From Pohlia nutans (taxonomy: Eukaryota; Streptophyta; Bryopsida; Bryales; Mniaceae), in NCBI GenBank assembly GCA_022496805.1, contig CM040099.1:18150031-18214030 (forward strand): DNA of 64,000 nt, read 5' to 3'. The notes beneath the pieces are model-generated. The model was not told the origin of the DNA, did no database searches, and worked only from the letters and a program-made list of their open reading frames with translations. Below are positions 47,898 to 60,183 of the stretch, one piece after another; positions within the stretch are counted from its first letter, which is position 1, and every line of letters begins with the position of its first letter. The position numbers and the translations under genes were made by a program.

Positions 47898-48668
47898 TTA
47901 TTTAGTCTTGTTGGAATTTACAAGACATTTTTGGACATCAAGTGAATTAAAATATGAATTTTCATAAGTATACGTACCTAAAACTGGCTCGACGTTTTAG
48001 GCAAAATTTTGGAGGGGTATCTTTTTGGTGATGATCGCAATCAGGTGTACTTACCATAACCCCAAGGGCCACTAAGCGACTCAAAAGGACCAGGACAGAC
48101 AACAGAAGACTCAAATTCCTGGATTGAGTGAAGTCTATTTCAGACATCTTGTATGCAGAAAATCCAAAAATACTGAATTGCTGTATTCGTTTAATTGGGA
48201 ATTTCCGTCATATTGGGACTCTTTGAAATCTACAACTGGCATAGATTCAGTGGGAGAATATATACAATTTCTACATTTCAAAGAGTTCCAATGTGTCAGA
48301 AATTCCCAATTAAACAAATATGGCGTTCTGAGCTTTCATCTTTCTGTACATACAGGATGGCAAGTGTACAGTACAGGAATCTGAGTCTTCGTCGTTCTGT
48401 ACGAGTGCACCTCTGTGCAGGCCGGTAAGTGTGACTGAAATTCTTGATTCTAAGCACATCATCGAAGTTGTGCTGAGGGCATATTAACTTATATTAAAAT
48501 ATAACATCAAGTACAATTTTCAAGGCCATTGTGTCACTCTCTCATTAGCTAGTCAGAAGAAGAGGTTTAGTACGCTTAACTGACTCCTCCTCTTTGTCTT
48601 TTCTTTCTTCAGGAGCCAAAAATTGAGTACAAATTTGGACGTCGTAGATAAAAACTTAAACCTGACCT
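47898..48668. other. Spacer with foldback MITE copy C
   Basis: 48180-48325 is the third copy of the ~150-bp foldback MITE (TATTCGTTTAATTGGGAATT..AATTAAACAAATATGGCG). No gene recognised. Confidence 0.5.
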
Positions 48669-48837
48669 CACTTGTTGTTTTTCATTCCCCATTTCGTGGA
48701 AAAGATGAACAGTGGTTGAATATTATGTTTATATTTGTTTTCTTGTGAGCAAAACCACTCACTAGCACTGACACAACCCACGGTTTCATTCTTTTTTCAA
48801 TTATAATAAGTGAAAAATGACACATTTCCTACTAGTC
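48669..48837. mobile_element. CACTA-type MITE, reverse orientation
   Basis: CACTTGTTGTTTTTCATTCC at the left and AATGACACATTTCCTACTAG at the right; the interior is the reverse complement of 49738-49944. Confidence 0.65.
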
Positions 48838-48939
48838 CCTAATTATGTAGTGAGTCCCTCTCATGTTGACTTGTCAAACACGAAGGTTCTAATGGCCATA
48901 ATAAATCGTTCTTTTCAAAGAGAGGCTTGTTCTCAGGGC

Positions 48940-49080
48940 TTTTTTTTGCATTATAGCAGTGCTCCATGCATGCAATGGAAGATGGTCCCTCTAGATTTAG
49001 ACCACAGTGACTATGCCACGACATTGGAGTCTGGCTCCAAGAAGCCAAGAAAAAAAATGCCCGAAAAAAAAAGCCCTGCT
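48940..49080. mobile_element. Small MITE with AGGGCTTTTTTTT ends
   Basis: AGGGCTTTTTTTTGCATTAT at the left and AAAAAAAAAGCCCT at the right. Interior (CAGTGCTCCATG.ATGCAATGG, CCACGACA.TGGA) is shared with 57273-57405. Confidence 0.6.
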
Positions 49081-49737
49081 CGTAATCAACAACGAAAGAG
49101 TGTACAGATTTAGACATTCAAGATTGAATGACACAACTTCGAGCCGTATATCTGATAATAACGTTCTTGGGCGTGTCGTGTTTTTTGCAACTTACAAGGA
49201 CATCCAAGCTTTGGATCCATGACACATGTCGTCAGCAGGATCGCATGAGGGGTTTTGGTGGTATAACAATATGGACTGTAGGCACGGTTTGGAATTTGGA
49301 AAGATGTCGCACTGGTGATGGAGATATACACGAATAGTTAGTTGATGTCACAGGTGGTATGGAACTAATTGCAATGCACGGCTTGCGTTTGGTCTTGGAC
49401 CACCAACCACGTGTTGGGGCATTTGCAAACCACCCTTCACGTCACCGGCCGGCCAGCCACCCTCGGTCTCCATCCAACTTCAGCAATCAAAATGCCCCGG
49501 TACATACATTATAATTGCGGTCTTGGTTTGTTGATTCCTCGGTTTCAAATGGGCTACCCGGCACAGGGAGATAAAAACAAGATTCCCATACGGGAAACGC
49601 GGACAAATTGTAACTCCCACAGATCAAATACACTACAATCATCTCAGGAAAGTTACAATTGTCAGAATTTTGTCCCACTTCCCATATGAAATCTCATGTG
49701 GGAATGTCTTATCTCTCCCTATCTAGGCATCTGTTGT
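49081..49737. other. Intergenic, nothing recognised
   Basis: 49360-49520 is more GC-rich; the small frames there show no domain. Confidence 0.35.
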
Positions 49738-49944
49738 CACTTGTAGGAAATTATGTGTCATTTTTCACTTACTATAAATGAAAAAGGAATGAAACCACGC
49801 GAGACACATGAATTGTTTCAGTGTTGGTGAGTGGTTTTGGTCACAAGAAAGATAGAAATATATTAAGCATAATATTCAAGCATTGTTTACTATTCTCTGT
49901 TCCCACGAAATGAGGAGTGAAAAACGATAGGTCTTCTACTAGTG
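49738..49944. mobile_element. CACTA-type MITE with TGT duplication
   Basis: CACTTGTAGGAAAT at the left, TCTTCTACTAGTG at the right, TGT directly repeated outside (49735-49737 and 49945-49947). 207 bp; best-preserved copy of this MITE in the window. Confidence 0.8.
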
Positions 49945-51009
49945 TGTGTACCATGGAATATACTTGTTGCCACCACAAGCAAATGATAACAAAGGCCTCC
50001 AAATGGTTTGGAAGAGTTAGGATCAGTTTAGACTATGGACCACGAGCGGTGACCAAGAATAAATGGATTATGCTCATGGTCACACTTCATAAGAATGCAA
50101 TTTTCAATGCTCTCCACCACAATCAAACCTCTTTCAAGGTTACCTCTTTTTATAGGTTCACTCACATTTATCAATTAACTATTTGGTACTCCCTAAAATA
50201 TTACACTAGTGATGGTTATATAAGTTGTTAATGGTTAAACTATCCTATTCCCTCTAGTGTTAGCTCTCTATGAATAAAGGTTAACGTACAACCCGTTGGC
50301 ACAATACAATAGGTGGTTCATGTAAGTTGTTACTTATCACGAGCTTTCATTTACATTATGTGATTCAAATAATAGGGGAGAGTAGTTTTGTCCCAATGTC
50401 CCTCTGTCCGGTGGGCACCGGGTCATTAACATTACGAACAGACACTTTATTCACGCCGGCCTTGCAAAAGGGTCAGTGTATCTATCTATCTATCTGATTC
50501 AAATAATTGGTAATGATCAAAGTATGAGGTCACAAGTTCTTACTCATCAAAATTATTAGTTAATTCATGTGTGTTGGTTAACTTTTTGGTACTCCTAAGG
50601 CATAACCTTTTAAGGAGGTTTGATTGGCGGTGTAAACTAATTTGAACTGGGAGGAATGACCATGCACCAAAAAAGAGAATGAGTATTTTTTTTAATGTAT
50701 TAATGCCTCAAAAGCCACCACAATACCTATATATACTTCTTGGTCTGTAGTCTAAACTAGCACTTGATAGGTAGTTTCCCCTTTCACATGGATAGGATAA
50801 AAATAGATTCAAAGTTTTAGAGATGTTATGAATAATACATATTTTATTTTGAGTGTTGAAACCTTTTTGAAAATGGAAACAAGATCTTCAAGGTTTATCT
50901 TTTAAATAATAGTAAATATACTTAGTAGTTAACTGTAGACAAATTAATTTTACCTTTAAAATAAAAATAAAAATAATTCTATAGTTACGAGTTCGTTCAC
51001 AGGGAGATG
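49945..51009. other. Intergenic with a Harbinger-like fragment and TATC microsatellite
   Basis: 50013-50060 (GGATCAGTTTAGACTATGGACC) resembles the end of the 740-1218 MITE; a possible partner lies near 50737-50757. TATC microsatellite at 50479-50494. No gene seen. Confidence 0.4.
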
Positions 51010-52960
51010 AATTCAGATTTCCAATTGGATCTGCTCAATTGGATTTGTAAACTACCAATAAATTCCCACTCTAAACCAATAGATAAGGGTATTAGAATAT
51101 CTTATCATCTTCCATTCGTATTTATCTTCAAGCTTTTCCCTTAATCTCTTTCTCCAATTGTTGATTCTCTGGCTTCCTTTTTCCAAATGACTTTAACCCC
51201 TAAATGCCCACAGCCTTCTCCAAATTGGGCAATTTTGCAAAAATGCATTATAAAATGCAACTAAGAGGGATATTTTGAACTTGATATATGAATAAAACTT
51301 GTACATTATGAATTTTAGATTCTATCCATGTGGTTAGATCTATGATTGCTATCACCAATTTTTTTGTATAAATTTTGAAACTTAAAATTCAAAATTATTT
51401 TGAAATTTGATTACGAACAAGATATTAACAATTTCTTGATGAAATTTGTTAAGATGGGTTGAAATGTAATACTCTAAGTGTCGTGATTTTTGGAGATTTT
51501 TTGGTTGCTTAATTCTATGAGTTGACTTTTTCTAACCCACTTTTGAACTATTTTGAACTAAGATTTTAGAAATTTTTGGTGAATCAATGCAACATGAAAT
51601 GAGGAATAAAAATTTCACAAATCATCCCCTTTCTGATCGGATCACACATGCATGAAGCTAACTTCTCATAAAATCTATAGTAAAAAATACACACTACAAA
51701 AAGTGCATGACGGATGAGAAAAATTGGATGAAATCTGTACATCGTCCAAAAAATGGACGCCTGGGCAGTTAGGGGTTAAGTCTTTCTGTTTCCTTCAAGT
51801 CTTTGCTGCATCATCTTCTCAATTGGGATTTTAATTGGTGATTCTGAATTCCCAATTGCTTTCAAACCTCCCATCAGCATATTCTCCAGATGGATTCTCT
51901 TCCAATTGCAACTGAACAAGGATATATTTTTCCAATTGATCCAGATCCACTCAATCTCATAAAATATTATGTTCTAACTTCTGGCTTGCAACATACTCTT
52001 GTTGTATTTATCCAATTGGCTTAACAAGCACTCACAGCTCATTCTCACCAATTGCTCACTTCAATTAACACTCTCCCTGATTTCATTAATCAATTATCTC
52101 ACACACAGTTCAACTTCTCAATTGATATTTTCCACAATTTATTAACACTCGTCTCCAAATAACAAATTCCCAATTAATACTATTCAGTCTCTCACCATTA
52201 AACAGATCCTCACTCTATTGCAAGTTTTTCTTCCCAATCGTATATACTCAATTAAATTTTATCTTCAAACTTTAACACTCCACTGGTTTCACAATTCACT
52301 CAATTAATTCACAGCTTTCAATTGATTCACATTCAATTATTCAACTACCAATTGGATTATACATTCTCCAATTGATTTATAATTAATCTCAACTTTTACA
52401 CTATTTTTTCTCCAATTCAGTTTAATTCTTTTTATATTCTTGGGAATAAAATCCCAATTGTTAATCTGCCTCTTTCTACAGTCCAATCACTCACATAATC
52501 ACTCACAATTTCCAATTGCAAGCACATTCAATTACTCATCAATTTCTCCACACTAGTTTCTCAATCAAACACAAATCTCCAATTTCCATACAATGAATCA
52601 CACACTTTCCACAATTTCAAATCACACACAATTAATACAACTTCACACTTCCAATTGTTCCAAAACTATTTTCTATTACACAAATCATTCACAAAACACA
52701 ATTGTTTTACTTCCTCAAGCGGAAGGAGCTTCCTGCTCAACTTGCAAGGAACAGACTGAAGCACCAATCGGCATTCTCTCTCTAAATACCCATCGGCTAC
52801 ACAACTTCCTAACTACCCTAAATCTATTGGAATCCAGATTCGGAAATCTATTGGTAATATGACCTATTTACACTACTCATTCCAAAACCAATTGATAATA
52901 TCATCTTTCTACACTACAGACTACCCAATCGGCTAAATTCAAAATTAAAATGAGTCCACA
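51010..52960 (+). other. G-poor tract rich in CAATTG motifs
   Basis: Outside the TTAA insert the plus strand is almost devoid of G and dominated by C, A and T, with about 18 CAATTG hexamers counted by eye, usually as CCAATTG. No coding signal; the 89-residue frame at 52593 follows the composition. Origin unknown. Confidence 0.65.
51193..51779. mobile_element. TTAA-bounded transposon, copy 16
   Basis: 587 bp, inserted in the G-poor tract. Reverse-oriented relative of copies 2 and 5. From the right end: hairpin CGTCCA-tttt-TGGACG. Ends TTAACCCCTAAATGCCC and GGGCAGTTAGGGGTTAA. Confidence 0.85.
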
Positions 52961-53892
52961 TTAACCCTAAATGATAGAGAAGGTAAGAGTAAAACCTAAA
53001 AAATGTTACTTCTGCAACTTCAATGAAGTTTGGTCTAAAAGAGAAGATGAGATGCAAAATGTTTAGTAATTTTTGTATTGTCGAACTTTCAAAAAATATT
53101 TTAGATATTAGCGAGGATACTAGAGTTATCTGTAAAGTTACCTTGGATTTGAAGAATCAACAAAGAATTTTGCTTAATTATACTCTTATTTGTTCACTCT
53201 AAATAGTTAAAAGGTGTGGAAGATTTTGGTGGTCTATCATTATTAGGTGTCTAAGAGGTGTGTAAGAGCTTGGTGGTCTTTAAAAGTTTTCAAAAAAAAT
53301 TTAGCATCAAGAGAGGAGCTGAAAAACATTTTAAAACTTTTGAAGACCACCAAGCTCTTACACACCTCTTACACACCTAATAATGATAGACCACCAAAAT
53401 CTTCCACACCTTTTAACTATTGAGAGTGAACAAATAAGAGTATGATAAAGAAAAATTCTTTGTTGATTCTTCAAAATTTGATGGACTTTACGAATAACTC
53501 AACTCATTGAATGAATTTAGAAGCATAGTTACCATCTTGAATTTCAAAATTACAAACTTTATTTTTAGAATTTGAAATTTGGTATGATTGGTTAAAACTA
53601 TACATTCTATTCTAAAATTCAAAAGAGAATTTTTTTCAAAGGAGAGAACATCATTAGTTTCCTGAAATAGTAAAACTTATAACATTAGGACAATATTGAG
53701 GTCTTTGTTTTTGAAAAACTTTCCTTGTTGGAGTTTAACTTGGATTGACATGATTCAACTTGGATTGGAAAGTAGACTTAATTTCCTATTTAAATTTTAT
53801 TTTATTTTTTTATAAAAATTTATTTTTTCATCTTGAACAACCCATAAATAAATGCAGCATCCATAAATGATTGTTTGGCACTTAGGGGTTAA
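52961..53892. mobile_element. TTAA-bounded transposon, copy 17, enlarged by a hairpin insert
   Basis: 932 bp. Both ends match the reverse of the copy at 59466-60014 (TTAACCCTAAATGA..GGTAAGAGTAAAAC at the left). The extra length is largely the 320-bp inverted repeat at 53151-53472. Confidence 0.75.
53151..53472. repeat. Near-perfect ~140-bp inverted repeat with ~40-nt loop
   Basis: 53151-53290 pairs with 53331-53472 with few mismatches (GAAGAATCAACAAAGAATTT against its complement at 53453-53472; TAAGAGCTTGGTGGTCTT against its complement). If transcribed it would fold into a long hairpin RNA. Confidence 0.88.
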
Positions 53893-54169
53893 AAGCCATG
53901 GAAATGAGTAATAGTTGTATTTTCAGTCATATAGTCCGTGCATACACTTTGTTTAGAATCTATTGTTGGATCTGTTGTTCATTTATTGCAATACATGTGC
54001 TAAAGAAAGTAACACATGTATCATGAAGGTAAATTCTTACTCTAGAATATACACATTTGAAATATTATGGTCAAAGTGCAGCTTTCATAGTTCGTAGATT
54101 GACATGACCAATAGAGTTTGTTCATTAATACAATTCTTTAAATTATTATGATTGTTGAAGTTTGTCTTT

Positions 54170-55090
54170 TTAACCCCTAAATTTTTGAGCGACCATATTC
54201 TAGTCGTTCCACTTTTTGGGCAGCCTCCAGGGACCTCATACTTCTAAAATTTTCAATGAAAATTTCAGTGTAGCTTCCAATAACTACACTCTACATGTCG
54301 CACTTTGTTTCATGTCATTCCAATAAGTATTGCAAAAGTTATAAGCATTTGAAGTTTTTGAAGCAAGATCGGGCAGCAAGAATTTTTTTATTTTTTACTC
54401 TCTTTCAAAATTTCTTTTTTGATTCATGATTGGTTGATCTTTATCTACAAATGAAGCTTTAAATCTACCCATTTTGAGCAATGGGATAAAAGTTATGAGG
54501 AGATCTGTTTTTTCGGCAGTTCGGACAAAAAAAAACTTTGAAGCTCATTTCTAAACTCAATTTTCAATATTTTTTAATGAAATAAAAGGCACTAGGTGAA
54601 GATTTCCAAGTGCAACATTCTCACCGTTAAGATTGACATTTTACAATTCCATGTCAAACTTATTAATGATTTTCTTTTTCCTTTCACTTTGTACCCACTT
54701 CTAGTAATTGTTTTATGAAAAAATTAATATGAGGTTTTTTCTTACAAGATTTTACAGTTGAAGACTTAACTCAATTGTTAACATGGCCTAGCCATTCAAT
54801 GAATTTCTAACCCATTCAAAAAAATATATTAATTTCTAAAGTTCAAATTTGTCACTGGATTGAACCCCAAAAAATCTTCTTTTGCAACTTTGATCTTTAT
54901 AATCTAAGAATTTAATGGTCATTTTGCTCTCAAATTTTGTGCTCACATGAAAAATCAAGTTGGGTATTAGATCTTACAGTTAAATGATGAAAAAATTTAA
55001 AAAAACATATGATTTCTTCTGCAACTTCCAAATGCTGCCTTTTTCATGGTTTTTTGAGAGAATTGACGGTCCTGGTCCTTTAGTAGTTAA
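54170..55090. mobile_element. TTAA-bounded transposon, copy 18
   Basis: 921 bp, the longest with copies 14 and 17. Ends TTAACCCCTAAATTTTTG and CCTTTAGTAGTTAA. Hairpin CGACCA-tatt-C-TAGTCG at the left, stem interrupted once. No transposase frame inside. Confidence 0.7.
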
Positions 55091-57272
55091 CACCTAAATT
55101 TTCAAGTGTGTCTTGGTGCAAACATATGTTTCAAATAATCATTTTTTTAATGCAATTAAACGATAAGGACAAAAATGTTAAATCCTTGGAACTCAATGGA
55201 ATCTTAATTTTTGACCCATATATGTAATTTTATTAAGTCATATTCATTAAATATATACATATAAACATAGAAAAATTCATCATGTGATGCCAATTATGAG
55301 AGGGACATCAAAGATTCAAAAAAATCTTTTGAAATCCATAATTTGTATTTTGTAATTTTAATTTTGGTTTTTTAACTTTGTTTTTGTCTTATTAGATCAC
55401 AATATTATTTTCCTACTAACAATGGATTGTTAGGATTGAAAAGACTTTTAGTTTTTAGAATTTTTTAGAATTAAGAATTTTGATGAAGTTTTTGATATTG
55501 TGGGCATACTAATGTTTGCTACATGGTCATGAAAGATGTATGAATTGTTTAGAATGTGCAAAACAATTATTTTGTGTACTAATTTTTAATCCAAGGTATG
55601 AAAATTGTGCCAAAAGATGCATACTCAATTCCACATCCTCTAATTTGTATAGAATTTTGAGGTAGAGGGACTGTCACACAACTTTCAACTTCGAGCACAA
55701 CATAACAGTCTTGAGCAAGTTAGAAAGTACACCCTTTTCCTCTTTGGAGTCAACATCTTGAAAGGTATTTTCAAAGTGGAAAGTGGACAAAACAATGTAA
55801 AAGAATTGAAAACTAAAAGATATGACGAGTCAAAATCAATTGAAGATTGCAAATATTCCCTTGATTCCTTGACAAGTTGCAACAAGCAAAAGGGTATGGT
55901 GCACCACTGGCTTAAGGATGTTGTAAAGTGGATTTTGAAGATGGTGACAAATTTGGGTCTAAATTGTCTTGTATGTATTTTACATTTAAAAACAAAGACA
56001 TAAAAGACAACATCTTATGATTACATTCTTCACTTTCTAGAAATGTTATTTTCATTTGAAATTCTCACCGTTGATGTGATCATTTTCTTCAACCTTTTAG
56101 AATTCACAAGGAAGTCAACTTTTGAAGTTAAGACTTTGTTCCTTCCAGGCCCGACAACAAAGACCGCTCAACTATCATAATGATTCAAGAACCAATATGA
56201 GACAAATCTACAGTTTGTGATATTGAAAGTTATTTGAAACCTTTTAGAAAACTCAAATCATAGTATTTTAGATTCACATAGTATGTACATCTAAAAGTGT
56301 TCAAAAAAGCATTTGAATATAGTCTCATTGTTAAATTGACTCAGTTTTGGTTGGATCTTGTTGACCATTGAATGAAGATTCCTATACAAGTTATGCTCTT
56401 TATTCTATTTAGTGAATGATATGTAGTCCTATTAAACACTAAAAACACTATGAATTATGATACACTTTTTTATAGTCCTATGAAACAATAAGAAACCATA
56501 AATTGTTGTATTTGAAGATAAATACAATATTCTAAGATATGAGTCTCGTGGTGATAATTTGTTGTTTGGGCACTTGCCATTGAAACCTTAAAAACTTACT
56601 ATAAGCCTAAATTCCCATCAAAGGAATTGTGTACATCATTATAGGCTAGTCAAAAAAATATTTTCACATTTGCAAATTATAAGTTATAAATTAAAGTTAA
56701 AAAAAACATAGTTAGGTATAAATTGAAGTGGTATATGGAAATCTCAATTGTACAATCTTATAGTAAACTTATTGTAGATAATGTGAATTAAGTTTGAACT
56801 CATGAAGCCTCATAGATTGGAAAGTCATATGTTTTAATATCAAAGTTTAGTTCTAAAATTTGGATGTTAGCACATTGGAGTTGAAATGCTATTTCTAAAC
56901 CTTTTCCAATAAAATATCACACAACTTCAAAGTCGTTTTATTAATATCATCTTAAGAAAAAAAATGGTACTAATAAAACTCACGAAAAAACTTTGATGTG
57001 TTCAAAAATGGCCTTACAATTTCAAAAAATGTCCCAAGTTTTACAAAGCAAAAAATGTCTAAAACCAAACTCCCATGTACTCGCCCATGTACTAAAACAC
57101 TTGCTAAATCTTCACAACGCCTTGGATTGAAGCAAAATACATATTGCAAATATTAGATTTGATTCGGAATCCAATCCAAAAATCATTGAAATTCAACACT
57201 CTATGAAGGAGAAACAACTTCTCAAAGTTTCAATCATTAAAGTGTCAAAAAATGTCATTTGGAGCCGTTAGA
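55091..57272. other. AT-rich intergenic, no gene recognised
   Basis: The 81-residue frame at 55758 has no domain. No transposon ends noticed over these 2.2 kb, the longest such stretch in the window apart from 37.3-40.7 kb. Confidence 0.35.
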
Positions 57273-57405
57273 AGCATGACTTTTTTTTGCACTATAACAG
57301 TGCTCCATGTATGCAATGGAGAGTGGTCCTTCCATATTTAAACCATTATGATTGTGCCACGACAATGGATTTTGGCACCATGGTGCCAGAAAAAAAGTCA
57401 TGGTT
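57273..57405. mobile_element. Small MITE with CATGACTTTTTTT ends
   Basis: CATGACTTTTTTTTGCACTA at the left, GAAAAAAAGTCATG at the right; central palindrome GGCACCATGGTGCC. Relative of 48940-49080 with different terminal bases. Confidence 0.6.
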
Positions 57406-57410
57406 AGAAT

Positions 57411-57640
57411 TCAACCTCTAAAGGATCAAGGAATCATAGTTCATAAATCACAAATTCAATCGATCATATTATGAAGAATATAATTGAGATGGTATCGAAC
57501 TTTATATCGCCGGAATCAGTGAAGAACGTTGCATGTGTTAGTCAATAAATTTTAAAAATAGCAAGTTCACATAGTATGTACTCAAAACTGCTAAAACTTT
57601 ATGAGGCCTGATTTGAGCTCTTCGGTCCTCTAGGGGTTAA
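57411..57640. mobile_element. TTAA-bounded transposon, copy 19
   Basis: About 230 bp; left end degenerate (TCAACCTCTAAAGGATC), right end intact (CTCTAGGGGTTAA). Copy-7 subfamily. Begins a few bases after the preceding MITE. Confidence 0.6.
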
Positions 57641-58147
57641 AACCATAATTTTGTTTCTTAAAAATTAAGAATTAATTCATGTTTTTAATAAATCTCAACA
57701 TTATAAATTATTTTAGATTTCATAGTATTATAGGCGAAGGGTAGAGTTGGCACATCTATGCCAAAAATGAAAAAAATAATAATATAAATAAATGCAAAAA
57801 CTCAAAAAATCAAAATAAGGTTTGATAGATAGAATTGGAGATAGAATATTTTCACCCAATTTTTTTTTATTCATTTTTTCTAAATCAAGATTTTTTTATC
57901 ACCAATGAAAACAAAATTGAAAAAAACAATTTATCAAAAGGAATTGACATTTGTTTTCATTAATGTCTTTCTTGCCATCAAACTACGGTATTTAAGCAGA
58001 AACGAGATGTCACAAACTTTGTTTTTAGGAAAAGTCTAATGTCGTTTAGAAAATTCATCTGAGAGGCCAAAAGTGAGTTCTGATAGCAGAAAAACCTAAA
58101 TTTATTTATTCAAACTATTTTTCCGGGACAGTGTCCTTGGTATGATG
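57641..58147. other. Spacer, nothing recognised
   Basis: AT-rich sequence up to the Tc1-like left end. Confidence 0.35.
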
Positions 58148-58611
58148 TACAGTACCCTGTAACAAGTGTTGCAACGCACTCTGTTTTTTCACTTAAAACA
58201 TATCCCATGGCCTAATTTAGAATGATGGTGTTGGCATGATAATCATCACATCTCCATGAGATTTTTTGCATCATGGAAGGTGTTCCAGTTATCTTCATAC
58301 ACTATGCATTTTCTAAATATAAAGAGGCATCCATTGCCATGTATCTACCAAAATTGCCATCATGTTTAAAAATCTTGGAAAAGGGTACCCTTCTTAATGT
58401 GATCACTTCTTCTCTGGGATATCAGATTTTGAGTATGTTTGAGCTTGGGAGGGTCCAGAGATACACATACTTGTTTGCAAGTCATCTTGATGGTACACAT
58501 TTCTTAGAAAAATTGTGTGCACCAAGTCCTGTTTGTCAAACATATCGTTTCTGTGTTGTTGTTAGGACCTTTTTTATCAAACTTTTTGTGGATGTAAGTG
58601 TTGTTTGAGGA

Positions 58612-60183
58612 TTGTGCACCATGACAAGGAGTTATGTATCAAATGATATACGACACATGATAGTTGGTATGCAGAAAGCTGGCATGTCAGTGAGTGAAAT
58701 TGGAAACATTGTAGGAAGGCCAAAATCGACTATTTCAAGGATTCTCAAGCGATTTAGAATTAGTGGCTCTGTATTGCCAGCAAGTAGGTTTGGTAGGCCG
58801 CAAAACATGAGTGATCGAGATAGGAGAAAGCTCCATAGAGATCTTAGTAGTAATCGTCGTGCTCCTCTATCAGAATTGTGCAGCAATGTGACATCTTCCG
58901 TGGGCATGTCAACTTTACGTAAAGAGCTTCATGAGCTTGGTGTTAACAGTTGCATTGCAGTGAAGAAACCATTTTTGAGTGACACACAAGGCAAAGAGGT
59001 TGGCTTCTGCAAATGAGCACTTGCATTGGACGATTGACAATTGGAGTAATGTGATTTGGACCAATGAGTCATCCTTTGAAGTTGGAAAACCATCACGCCA
59101 AATTCGTGTCTGGCGAAAAGTATCTGAACGCTACAAGTACAATTGCTTAGCACCTACATTCAAATCCGGAAGGACTTCAATTATGGTATGGGGTGCTATC
59201 ACTGGGTCTTCTAAGTCTTATTTGGTGTTAATTCCTCCTAATAGACGCACTGCCAAAGACTTTGTAGAGATAGTATCTCAAGGAGCATTAGAACATTATT
59301 ATTGGCACCATGATCACTATGAGCACCTCATTTTAATGGAGGATGGTGCTCCAGTACATGGTAGTAATATACAAAAAAATTGGAGAGAGCAACTTGGATT
59401 GAAAAAGCTTGAATGGCCACCAAATTCTCCTGACCTTAATCCTATAGAGAATATCTGGAAGCAAGTTAACCCCTAAGTGACGGATCAACCATTTTATGGT
59501 CGCTGCCCTTTTTTTACGGGCTGCCCGAGATGGAAAAAACCTTTTTTTAGAAAATAAAAATATTTTCAAATAGGAAATCAAGTCTACTTTCCAACCCAAT
59601 TTGAATCATGTCGATCCGAGTTAAACTCCACCGGGGAGAAATTTTCAAAGACAAACACCCTCTACATTGGCTAGTGTTAGAAAAATTATTATTTCGGGAA
59701 AGTAATGATGTTCTCTCCATTGTAAAATGTGCAATTTTTAGTTTTACAATAGAATGTCTAGTTTTAACCAATCATATCAAATTTCAAATTCTAAAAATAA
59801 AATTTGTAATTTTGATAAATATTTGAAGCTAAAGGCTTCTATATTCATTATGAGAGAATAAAAAGCTATTTTTTGAAATTTGACCGTATGAATAATTACT
59901 AAACATCATGCTCCTCATTTTCTCTTTTGGACCAAACTTCATCAAAGTTGAAGAAGTAATTTTTTATAACACATTTATGTTTTGCTCTTACCCCCTCCGT
60001 CATTTAGGGGTTAAAGATCAAGTGCAACAGAGAAATAGACCACGAAACAAAGACAAAATGTGGACATCAGTCAATCTGGCTTGGGAGGATATACCTCAAG
60101 AAAGCATCAAGAACTTGATTTCAACAATGCCAACCCGGATGAAAGCTATAATAGCAGCTCAAGGTAGTAGCACTCGATGGTAG
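58612..60183 (+). pseudogene. Tc1-like DD34E transposase, broken
   Basis: The N-terminal part (58612-59016) has paired helix-turn-helix sequence (MSVSEIGNIVGRPKSTISRI). Near 58981 a one-base shift moves the reading to a second frame (THKAKRLASANEHLHW..), which carries the catalytic core: WTNES, MEDGAPVH and SPDLNPIENIW. Second Asp and Glu are 34 residues apart (DD34E, the Tc1 signature), but the first Asp reads Asn (codon 59063-59065). After IWKQ the frame is cut at 59466 by a TTAA element; the C-terminal 50-odd residues resume at 60015. Three separate defects, so not functional. The 111-residue frame at 58273 is not called. Confidence 0.88.
59466..60014. mobile_element. TTAA-bounded transposon, copy 20, inside the transposase
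   Basis: 549 bp, TTAACCCCTAAGTGACGG to TCATTTAGGGGTTAA. Hairpin ACCAT-ttt-ATGGT, then GCCC..GGGCTGCCC. Removing it with one TTAA restores an uninterrupted frame across the site, which fixes both ends and the 4-bp duplication. Very similar to copy 22. Confidence 0.93.

Noticed and set aside
58273..58608. 111-residue frame just before the transposase
   Set aside because: Lies between the Tc1 left end and the transposase start, with no domain I recognise; could be chance in the element's leader.
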